Assembly: GCA_947683625.1 (NCBI GenBank)
Contig: CANTUR010000282.1
Coordinates: 496,001 to 560,000 of the forward strand
Length of the DNA stretch: 64,000 nt
Reading direction: 5' to 3'
DNA from: Mallotus nudiflorus
Taxonomy: Eukaryota; Streptophyta; Magnoliopsida; Malpighiales; Euphorbiaceae
The notes under the pieces were generated by a model. That model was not told where the DNA came from. It worked only from the letters and a program-made list of their open reading frames with translations, and searched no databases. The translations under genes and the position numbers were made by a program. Of the stretch, positions 23,873-34,000 are shown one piece after another (positions within the stretch are counted from its first letter, which is position 1; each line of letters opens with the position of its first letter).

Positions 23873-25993
23873 AAATTTTGGGATGCAATTGTGTAAAATT
23901 GCGATGTAAGCCCCAATGATGAAATTTATTAAAAAATTAAACTTGGTTGTTAATTTTCTAGACTTTAGGAACTAAATTGCAACATTTTTTAGGATTTAAT
24001 TACAAGGAACTCAATTTTTCAAGGGTTTTTTGATAATTAAAAGTAAAAAAAAGGATCAACATTTAATGCCGATCGGCATTAGTGTAATGCCGACCGGCAT
24101 TACACAATGTTGATCGGCATTATACAATGCCGGTTGGCATTGCATAATGCCAATGCATAAAAAGTCCATTTTTTCGATTTTTTGCCTATTTTCTTAATTT
24201 TTTTTGTTTATTTTTCAGTGTTTTGATTGGTCAAAAAGTTAATTTTATTATTATTATCAGATAATTTTTTTGACGCATTTAAAATGTGTAGATAACTTTC
24301 AAAAATCAAAATTCTTATCACTTTATTTTGGAAGAGATGAGCATTCCTGCAAACTTGAGGAGTCATTACGTAGGCAGATTCTGCTTTAAAAAGCAAAGAG
24401 TTTGCATGCATGAAGGGGTAGAGAGAGACACACACATGAGCTTGGCTGGAGACTCACACACATAGATTGAGAAAAAAAAATAGAGACACATACAGATGTG
24501 AAGAACACCTTGCACACACCCTTATCTTTCAAAACCCTAATTTTGGATACTATTAGTGTCTTCGAATGCAATCAAATCCTAGTCTAGAATCAAATCAATA
24601 TTAAGTCAATTTTAATGGTGATAATCCAATATAAGGGACTATCTCAAAGCATTTGCACAACACTCCATTTTCTCTTTCCCTTCTCTCTTTTATTTCACAA
24701 TCTTTTTTATTGATATTTTGTTATTTGATTCAGTTTTACTAATATTTTTGTTTTTGTGTTTTTTTATTTTAATTTCCGATTGTGGATTGAGGAGGATACT
24801 GCCTGTGTTCAAACGAATAAAAGATCCATGGAATGCCATGGAATAATCTGTATCGTTTTCCAGTAGATATTAGGGTTTTAATTTTCATTTTACATTTATG
24901 TGTTCTGTGTAGTTATTTTAATTCATGGGTGTATAATTATTTAATTTTAATTTTCGTATGTAGTTTGTAATAACCCCATTAGTGGGAATAGTAAAAGATT
25001 TAATTTTCTGTGTTTAAATCAATTAGTAATTAGGTTCAATTGAGTAAAAAATCAATTAAAATCAATGGTGACAGTAGCTTAATTTAGGGTTTGCATGCAA
25101 TTGATTTAGGTTTTTTTCTAGAAAATCACTAAAATGTTTGTTTGATTTTTTTTATGTTTTATTTGTTTTGGGTTGTGTTTTTGGGTTTTTATATTATTTT
25201 GGGCCCCAAGCCCACACTTAGGTCTAACTCACTTTAAATAGGCTTAAAAAAATGGTTTAGGACTTTAAATAATTAAAATCAACTTAGGCCCATTAGGTTA
25301 ATTATATTTTAGGTCCATTTAGTTAATTAAAACTTGTTTAGACTTAGCTCAGCCTACTTAATTTCATTTCTTTTAAAATAAATAGACCTAAGCCCACTTC
25401 TTATTTTAAATAAAACCAAGTTAGACTTAGGCCCATTAATTTAACTTTCCTTTAAAATTGAATAGACTTAAGCCCATTCCTTAGACAAACTAAAATAAAT
25501 AGATATAGGCTCACTAATTAATAAAAAATATAGGCCCACCTTTAGTCCTTTTCTCACTTGTAAATAAGATGTAAATCTAGCTAACTTTTTAATAAAATTA
25601 ATATAGTTTAAACTTAGGGACAACGCAATCTTGAGTGCATTTTTTATGTGTAATTTTATTGACTAGATGCCTAGGGTTATATGGATGTCAAATAGGGTTT
25701 AAATAAAATTGTATGTAATTAGGATGAAATAATCATTTATAAAATTATTCTAAATGAACACGAGACTAAGAGAAGTTAGTATTCCGTTCCCAGAATCTCC
25801 TGGTTATAGTGCTAACTTTCTTTTAAAGAATCGAGTACCACTAATTAAATTTTCCCAGTTATTACCCTAGGTGGTGACTCCTTTTCTCCACGCTATGACT
25901 TTATGACATAGTAGTATGTTCCCTAAGGCCTTGAGCCTAAACAGTGTCGTGGTTGCTAAAATCTTGGATGCGCGCTAAACCTTGCCGTCTACA
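23873..25993 (+). mobile_element. 3' LTR of the Tat/Ogre-type element
   Basis: This is the second copy of the block at 5416-7501, in the same orientation, with the same start (AATTTTGGGATGCAATTGTG) and end (GTCTACA). It is slightly longer than the 5' copy because the U3 palindrome array is expanded. To the right the host sequence resumes as the minus-strand integrase of the Tekay-type element, confirming that the whole 20.5-kb unit was inserted as a block. Confidence 0.88.
24065..24141. repeat. Array of 16-bp palindromes in the 3' LTR U3
   Basis: Four palindromic units with a 20-21 bp period lie at 24065-24080 (perfect AATGCCGATCGGCATT), 24086-24101, 24106-24121 and 24126-24141. A fifth half-unit is at 24146. 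Each can fold into a hairpin. The 5' LTR keeps only two poor copies at about 5598-5640. Confidence 0.9.
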
Positions 25994-26743
25994 CCAGCTA
26001 CCTCCCATATCTAAAACACACATCCTCAATATATCTTTCAGTGTCTGGATCATCCTCTTAGATTGACCATCTATCTGAGGATGAAAAGCAGTACTGAAAT
26101 CCAACCTGGTGCCCATCACTTCTTGCAACTTCTACCAAAAATGAGAAGTAAACACTGAACCTCTATCTGATATAATGGACACAGGTACTCCATGAAGGCA
26201 CACAATATACTTCACATACAGTTTCGCCAATCTTGCTATAGAATAAGTGGCTTTCACTGGTAAGAAATGTGCAGATTTGGTCAACTTGTCCATAATCACC
26301 CAGATGAAATCATATCCATCCTTGGAACGAGGTAAACGAACCATAAAATCCATAGCAATCCTTTCCCACTTCCACTCAGGAATAGGAAGAAGTTGAAGCT
26401 TCCCAGAAGGCTTCTGATGTTCAGCTTTCACCTGCTGACACATCAAACACTTAGCAACATAATCAGCTACATCCTTCTTTAGTCTATCCTACCAGTAAAA
26501 ATTTCTGATACTGTCGTACATCTTAGTGACACCTGGATGTACGCTATGGGCTGTAGAATGTGCTTCCTCAAGGATCTCTTCTCTCAAATTATCCACATCA
26601 AGAACACACAATCTACCACTGATCCACAAAACATCATTATCATCAAGTGTGAAATCAGTGAACTTCCCTGCTCGAACATTCTCTACAAGCTCTTCTAAAA
26701 TAGGATCTCGACTCTGAGCTGCCTTAATCCTATCTCTCAACAC
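25994..26743 (-). pseudogene. Ty3-gypsy (Tekay/Del-type) integrase, N-terminal part and core
   Basis: On the minus strand the zinc-binding part starts with HSTAHSVHPGVTKMY and continues to a CLMCQQVK block. The core has WERIAMDFMVRLPRS (first Asp), then IISDRGSVFT (second Asp) and FHPQIDGQSKRMIQTL (catalytic Glu replaced by Lys in the S-K-R-M-I-Q context, where E-R-x-I-Q is usual). A stop lies near 26130. The frame ends at LDMGGSW, where the Tat element is inserted; the rest is at 4672-5415. The changed Glu and the stop show it is inactive. Confidence 0.88.
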
Positions 26744-27334
26744 ATATCACACCTTAAACTGAGCTAGCAGTCCACCATATCTACTCATCTTCATCATTAG
26801 ACTTTGATCCACTAACTTATGCAACTCTTGGATCAATGGTCTCTTCTCCACACTAATGTGAGCAAGACTACATGAGGACTTCCTACTTAAGGCATCTCCT
26901 ACCATATTAGCCTTGCCTGGATAATAAAGGATCTCACAATCATAATCTTTTAATAGTTCCAACCATCTCCTTTGCCTCAGATTCAGATCTCTCTGTTGGA
27001 AAATGTACTTAAGGCTCTTATGATCAGTAAAAATCTCACAAGTCACCCCGTACAGATAATGTCTCAAGATCTTGAGAGTAAAGATCACTGCAGCCATCTC
27101 TAGGTTATGGGTAGGATAATTCTGTTCATGCTTCTTCAACTGCCTTGAAGCATAAGCTATCACCCTACCATTCTGCATTAACACATAACTTAGGCTAACT
27201 CTAGAGGCATCACAATACACTGTGAACTTATTTACTCTATTAGGCAAAGCCAAAACTGGAGTTGTGGTTAACATCTCCTTCAGTAATTGAAAACTATTCT
27301 CACAAGCTTCTGACCACTCAAACTTCATATTCTT
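26744..27334 (-). pseudogene. RNase H of the Tekay/Del-type element
   Basis: A 193-codon open stretch (27328-26747) covers the whole domain. It begins with the connection segment EWSEACENSFQLLKEML. RNase H follows with FTVYCDASRVSLSYVLMQNG (first Asp), the motif YASRQLKKHEQNYPTHNLEM (Glu in the N-L-E-M context), and FTDHKSLKYIFQQRDLNLRQ (Asp in T-D-H). It ends with the late YYPGKANMVGDALSRK (Asp in G-D-A-L-S-R). All metal ligands appear preserved, making this the best-kept part of the element. Confidence 0.88.
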
Positions 27335-28243
27335 CTAAGTCAAGTGAATCATAGGAGCTGCAATTCTGGAAAAATCTTGTACAAACCTCCTATAATACCC
27401 AACTAAACCTAGAAAACTTTGAATCTCAGTAACTGAAGTCCGTCTAAGCCACTCAGACACTGCTTCAATCTTTTGTGGATTAACCTGGATACCCTCTTTA
27501 GATACCACATGTCCAAGGAATACAATGCTCTCTAACCATAAATCACACTTTAATAATTTAGCATAAAGTTGATATTCTTTTAGTGTCTGCAGTACAGTCC
27601 TCAAGTGATATACATGCTCTTCCATACTCTTTGAATACACCAGTGTATCATCAATGGAGACTACCATAAACTGATCCATAAATAGTCTGAATACCTTGTT
27701 CATCTGATCCATGAAAGCTGTTGGTGCATTAGTCAAACCAAACGACATCACCAGAAATACATAGTGGCCATATCAAGTGCAGAATGCCATTTTAGGAACA
27801 TTAGCTTCTTTAATCCATAACTGATGATAATCCAACCTCAAATCAATCTTAGAAAAGAACTGTGCACCATGAAGCTAATCAAACAAGTCATCTATCCTCG
27901 GGAGAGGATACTTGTTCTTCATTATCACCTTATTCAGCTTTTTGTAATCTATGCACAGTCTCAGGGTACCATCCTTCTTCCTCACAAACAGGACTGGTGC
28001 ACCCCAAAGAGTAACACTAGGTCTGATAAAACCCTTATCCAGTAATTCCTGTAACTGCTCCTTCAACTCTTTCAACTCTGCAGGAGCCATTCTGTAGGAT
28101 GGCATCGAAATAGGGATAGTGCTTGAAACCACATCTATACAGAACTCAATCTCTTTGTGAGGTGGTAAACCTAGCAACTCCTCAGGAAAAACATCAGGGA
28201 ACTCACAAGCAACACAAAAATCTATGAGTGATAACTTCTCCAC
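27335..28243 (-). pseudogene. Reverse transcriptase of the Tekay/Del-type element
   Basis: The minus strand carries the N-terminal half at 28243-27875: FPDVFPEELLGLPP, YRMAPAELKELKEQL and FVRKKDGTLRLCIDYKKLNK (first palm Asp in C-I-D-Y). After a stop and shift near 27870-27755 comes MMSFGLTNAPTAFMDQMN. The active site reads SIDD (about 27647-27655), with Ser where Tyr or Phe is usual. Next come YAKLLKCDLW, FLGHVVSKEGI and a connection part with SFLGLVGYYRRFV. It is interrupted by frameshifts. Confidence 0.88.
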
Positions 28244-28690
28244 TGAAGTATCCCTAAGAATCCTTCCTTAGCATCTTCCTAGCCGTGATAGCGGATATGA
28301 GATTCTAAGGTGTAGAACTCTTATCACCAATAAACCTAAACTCTTCTTCAACAGGAATTCTAAAAATTACTTTTTTCTCCGACAATCCACAACGGCATAG
28401 TACTGAGACAACAAATCCATATCGAGGATAACATTAAATTCCATCACATCCAATAACACTAAATCTGCATGCAATTCTCTACCTTCAATGAAAACTAGAC
28501 AACCACAAAGAATAACATTTGTGTCCAAGGAATCACTTAGAGGAGTGGTGACAGACAAAGGAAAAGCCATCCTCAAAGCTTGCCAACAAGACTTGGAAGT
28601 AAAAATAAGAGAAACAAACGAATGCATGACACTCGGATCAAATAGAACCCAAGCATATAGGTAACAAACAGAAATAATACCTACCATGAC
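28244..28690 (-). pseudogene. Aspartic protease of the Tekay/Del-type element
   Basis: The frame 28687-28367 has AWVLFDPSVMHSFVS, where active elements read V-L-F-D-S/T-G-A-S-H-S-F. The Ser/Thr-Gly of the catalytic triad is lost. Downstream LHADLVLLDVMEFNVILDMDLLSQYYAVVDC matches the usual end of the gypsy protease region (v-I-L-G-M-D-W-L). A stop-rich linker joins it to RT. Confidence 0.78.
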
Positions 28691-29880
28691 TGCATTAGAT
28701 GCTTGAGCATCCTGCTGAGTGAGGTGGAAAACTTTGGCCTAACCTCGACCTCCCTGCTGATTGGCAGAAGCCTGGCGATAACCTCTGGCACCTCCACTGG
28801 TACCTCTACCACATCCCAACTGAGCAATAATCTAAGTAGAACTCGGGTGTTGAGTTGGAGGTAACTAAAAAGAAATTGGTACTGCACTAGCGATTGACTA
28901 CTGTGTAAATCGTGAAATCTGCTATGGTTGATAACCAGAATAGGGATATGATCTGGTATAATGTCCCGTCTGTTCGCATCGAAAACAAGTCAATGATGCC
29001 ATATAACACAGTCCCTGATGGACTCTACCACATATTTGATAAACATTGGCTGTTGACCGAGAACTGCGACCACTACTGTTGCTCGAAGCACCTAATCCAA
29101 ATTTGATTGATCTATGCTGACCTCCACAGCCATGTCTACTACTCCTGTGCACTCTTTACTATTGTCTCTAGCTTTGTTACACTGGGCCTCTCTGCTACCT
29201 ACTCGAACCAATCTGAAAGCTCAAATATAGAGTAGTCTGAAATCCTTCTGATTGAGTGCCCAGCTGGTAATAATCAGGCATTGCTCCTTGTCTGACTAGC
29301 CTCAGCTCAATCTCCTTGGCTAACTCTATCACTGACTCTAGAGTAAGGCCTGCTGTAGGCATCCCAGCAAAAGCAGAACCTAAACTAGTAACATATGTGG
29401 TGATTGCAAAATACTGATCCCACATCAGATCCTCTGCATATCTGCCAAGTCGAAGAAACTCTCTGGTGTAGTCCTTAATAGATCTGTCACCTCTGGTGAT
29501 GCTCGTCAGTCTGAGTCTGTAGCTCATACGGAGTGGCTCTGGGCAGAATCTCCTCATAAATCGCTCTCTGAACTGTGCCCAGGTCATGGTCATCATGTGC
29601 GACTGGATCATCTATATGAATCAATCCAGGGCTGGTCCCTCAATAGTATGAATTAATCCGTTGATACTCGTGTGAGCAGTTCAAGTCCTCATCTTAATAG
29701 TATGAAGAAAGTCCAACAGGTCTGATGTCCCATTAAAAGATATACGACCAACTCTAGCGTAGAATAGCATTGCCTTAGGATCAGACATACCCTAATGATA
29801 AACAGGCTGAATTAACGGTGCAACTGGAGGTATAGGAGCATCCTCGTACTCAGGCTCTACAGGTTCCTTATCCTATAGCT
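28691..29880 (-). pseudogene. gag of the Tekay/Del-type element
   Basis: The open part 29611-29195 has the gag core MTWAQFRERFMRRFCPEPLR, then GDRSIKDYTREFLRLGRYAEDL. Upstream, in broken frames, INGLIHTIEGPALDW is recognisable. The zinc knuckle near 28960-29000 reads CFRCEQTGHYTRSY: the first two Cys and the His are kept, but the last Cys is Tyr. A Gly/Ser/Arg-rich linker surrounds it. No start and no 5' LTR are visible; the copy stops at about 29880 beside an unrelated LTR remnant. Confidence 0.82.
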
Positions 29881-29889
29881 CTCTCTATC

Positions 29890-30755
29890 TATGGGTTTTA
29901 GTATAAGCTAAATTAATTGTTTAATCTTTTTATTTATTTAACTTGATATTTATTATTGTTTTTGGGCTTATTTATTTGTGTTTATGTGTTTTGGGCTCTA
30001 GACTCATATTAGGTTTTAACCAATTAAAATTTAGATTTTTTTAGATTTAATTAATTAAAATGCATTATTAGACCTATAATTAATTAGATTTAGGGTAGAG
30101 ATAATTTAGGCCTATTTAGTAAATTAGATTTAGCCCATTAAGTTAAAGTCTTTTTCATAACTTATATATTCAATATCACTTTAGAATTAAAACATGTAGA
30201 ATTAAGACTATTAATTTAAATACTCCATAATTTGTAGATTTAGGCCTATTTTTAGAATTAAAATAAATAGATTTGGGTTCATTTAATTAAAAGAAATTAG
30301 ACCCTTTAGGCTCACTTATTCAAAACATGTAGATTTACCCAATTTAATTAAAATCAATGTAGATTATACTAACATAAAAATTGGATTGAATGTATTATTT
30401 ACTTGTATTTTTCATAACTAATTTACTTTGAAATTAATTGTTAGAATAAGAGTTTATATAAAATTGTATATAAATAAAAGATAATATATTAATTTAAAAA
30501 ATAATTCTAAAAAAATATGAGATTGAAAAAAGTTGATATTCCGTATTCCGTATTCAGAATTTTTTGTTTGTTAGTTTTATTTTTGTGAATTGAGTATATA
30601 TTTTTAATTTATCTCAGTTATTACTATGAGTGACGACTCTTTATCTTTATGCAATATTTTCATGACAATAATTAATGTATTTTTTAGAATTCTAAACTTA
30701 AATAGTATCATAATTGCTAAAATATTATACACACGTTAAATTCTGTTGTCAATAA
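29890..30755 (+). mobile_element. Truncated, decayed LTR of a related Tat/Ogre-type element
   Basis: The sequence aligns loosely with the last 900 bases of the Tat LTR (about 6620-7501). Shared blocks include tgttttgggct, the repeated taggcc/ttagcccatt motifs, gttgatattccgta...cagaat, cagttattac...gtgacgactc and a final attgctaaaat...cgttaaa. Divergence is much greater than between the two full LTRs, so it represents an older insertion. The 5' half is missing. Confidence 0.65.
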
Positions 30756-30779
30756 AGATTTTTTTTTATAATTTCATAT

Positions 30780-31030
30780 GTTTTGATTTTTGTCTATATA
30801 TATATATTGAATGACGTGCCACTTTGCTTATGGACCGGTCACTTTCCTGCTTTGCAGTGAAAAATCCTGTAACAAGCAAAACAAAGCAACGATCTTTCCT
30901 CTTCTCGTCACCTTCTCTTGCACACCCACAATAATTCATGTATATTTCTGCAGTTAACCCAAATCTTTATTCTTAATTCAATCACTTTTCTCATCTTTAA
31001 TCGCAATTTTTCTATGTTCATGACCAAAAA
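30780..31030 (+). promoter_or_regulatory. Promoter and leader of the HYP1-like gene
   Basis: A TATA-like run (tatatatatatattga) lies at about 30796-30810, followed by gacgtgcc, an ACGT-core motif, at 30813-30820. Downstream come a pyrimidine-rich leader (cttctcgtcaccttctc) and two small upstream frames (30938-30976 and 31014-31034). The TSS is not visible from sequence; about 30830-30850 is a guess from TATA spacing. Confidence 0.4.
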
Positions 31031-31034
31031 ATGA
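31014..31034 (+). promoter_or_regulatory. uORF (MFMTKK, stop) overlapping the main ATG
   Basis: ATG at 31014 with an in-frame second ATG at 31020 gives a six-codon frame ending TGA at 31032-31034. This stop overlaps the main start (ATGA, ATG at 31031). Ribosomes using it would stop exactly at the main start, a layout suited to reinitiation. It is seen directly in the sequence; the regulatory role is inferred. Confidence 0.6.
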
Positions 31035-34000
31035 TACTTTCAGCACTATTAACATCAGTAGGAATCAATCTTGGACTCTGTTTCCTGTTCTTTACACTCT
31101 ATTCTATACTTAGAAAGCAACCTTCGAATCTTTTAGTCTATGCTCCTCGTTTAGTTTGTGACCACAAATCTGATCAACAGCTGCTTGGAAATAATGAATT
31201 CAACTTGGAAAGATTGTTACCTTCTGCTGGTTGGGTTACAAGAGCTTGGCAGCTCACTGAAGATGACCTCATTTCACTATCTGGATTTGATGCTCTTGTT
31301 TTCACTCGCATTTTTGAGTTTAGGTGAATCTCGAAATCTTTAGTTTTGGGTATTAATGGTTTCTATTCTTTGTTTTGTGGGTGTGTTTATTTATTTATTT
31401 ATTTTTTGAAATGCAGCTTCAAAGTGTTTGCATTCGGTGCGGCTATTGGGATATTAGTTCTTCTTCCAGTTAATTATTTAGGGAATCAGTTGAATCGTGA
31501 TGATTTTTATAATTTACCAGAAAAGTCTTTGGACTCCTTCAGTATTTCCAATGTTGATGATGGTTCAAACTGGTAAGTGTAAATAGTGCTGTTATCAGTT
31601 ACTCGATTTGTGAAGATTTGGTGATTTAAATTAGCATGAACTTGAATTTGGTGCAATTGCTGAATTATGTGAAGATTTCTGTTGATTATCATTTTGTGAA
31701 TTCTTCGAATTCCGTAGATGTGGTTTCAGTAATTGATTAAGTTCTCTTCACTTTGGCCATTGTTTTGCATAGTACAACTGTGAGTAAGAAAGTGAAGATA
31801 TCTGCACATTTGGGTAGAGGTTGAGATCTTTTTTAAGCTGACTTTTATGGGTAAGCAACCACTCACCCATGCCATATACACTTTGGAATTGGGAATGGTA
31901 TGCATTCATATTCTTTTGTTTGCATAGCTTAAAGTTTTGTGGGAATGAGAGTTACTTGAATGTTTAATTTCTAAAAATACCATCAAACTTTATTTAGATA
32001 TCTCAGAATAGTTTTGTAATAGGTTCATCGGATCTCGACATTTGTTTTACAGGTCATTTTCATCCTTTGTGTTGCTCATAATTTTTCTGCTTTTCTAGTA
32101 CCATTTCACTGTGGCAGTCAGTTCTTAGTTGCCTATTTCTTTTTATTGAGATGGCTCATATTCATGATTGCCATGAAAGTTTCTAAATTCTCCTCCTAAT
32201 CATTGCATTTGTAACAGTCATGCAGCTAATGTATATATGGTAACGAAACCCTGATTATTAGTTTTGGCCTTTCTCAAGGTTATGGATACACTTTTCTGCT
32301 GCATATATTTTTACAGGAGTTGTCTGCTATCTTCTTTATTATGTAAGTAATATTGTAATTGACTTCAGCTAATGATATTATGCTTTTCTGGTTCATGGAA
32401 ATAAAAGCTTTAAACTTGGTGGTTATGTTTATATGCAGGAATATGGCTACATTTCATCAAAAAGAATTGCTTTCTTCTATTCATCCAAACCTCAACCACA
32501 TCAGTTTAGCATACTAGTCCGTGGAATCCCTTCCTTGCCTGGGAGAAGCTTTAGTGAAGTTGTTGAGAGCTTCTTCACACATAACCATCCTTTTACTTAT
32601 CTTTCACATTCAGTGGTGCATCGAACAAGCAAAATTCAAGGTCTCATGGTAAGCATTGATGGTAGCCTTCTGATTAATTTGTTAATTTTACTTACAACGG
32701 ACATGATCTTTAGGAAACTTGATTATTAATTTTCATATGCCATGAGGATTATGTCTTTGCTTGTAAATTATGCTTGTCATTATCTTGTAATGTGTTAGCA
32801 GTAAAGTGAATGTATATAAGACCAAATAGTTAAGAGGCTGACCCAAGTTATTGGACTAAAAGTTAAACTTACATTGATTCATCGAGACAATACTTAAAGT
32901 TTTTAGCCTCATTATAGTTGTCTTATGCGAAAAAACATAGTTATTTGAGAGATTTCTTGTTCGTGAAATAAGGAGAGGACTAATCTTTTCTTTTTTCAGA
33001 AGAAGAAAAGACTGCAATTTGCAAGCTTGGCACTCTCCATTTTCGCGGAATTTAAAAGAATTATCATAGATGTATTCTTGGATTGTGTTGGAAATTGTTT
33101 AATCATACTATAACCTTTTTACTCTTTGCTTTTAATAACAACTGTGCTATCCCTTGCAGAATGACGCGGAGAAATTGTATAGAAGGCTTGCACATGTTAA
33201 ATCAGAAAATCATTCTCGGCAAAACTTTAAGCGTGATGGCTTTTTGGGACTCTTCGGACATAAAGTTAATCTCATAGATCACTATGAAAGGAAATTGGAA
33301 GATTTGGAAGATAATGTGAGAATGGAGCAATGTTCCTTGGCAGGAGAGGTGTGTGACATCTGTTTAAAATTAAGAAGTTAAAAGTACAAGGGTTATTAGA
33401 GTTGTGCTTGGAGCAGATTTTACTTCTAAATGAATATAATTTTACTTCTCTCTTTAAATTCACTCTTTCTCTAGTTATCATCAAAATCTCCTCTTCTTTT
33501 GCTCTCAAATCTTCTCAGGTTATGATCCGTTAACTGAGATTATAACATAAGTCCACTCTGGAATACCATTATCGCTAGAGGTCCTTAGAGGTTGATATAC
33601 ATATATGATTCTAAAGTTTGGATAAATGGCTTGTCTTAGGACTCGTGTATATAAATGAATTGATGATGCTTTTGAGATATTAAGTGCATGGGAAACCAAA
33701 GTAATGGGAAATTTTATTTTGGAGGACAAAACACTAATATGCATCATGTATATATTCTCAAATTTGTTTTGGAGGACAAAACACTAATATGCATTATGTA
33801 TATCCATATGACCATAGGATAATATTAATTGATGCTTTTGGGATATTAAGACTTTTATATTTACCAAGGATAATATCAATGAAATGCATGTTTTTAGAAG
33901 ATTTCTACGTTTGTGAAACCTTGGTTCAATGTGTTTGCATGGTTTTGTTGACTTTTACCTTCTTATGGTATGGTCTTTATAAGTATGCAAAAACTCCTGT

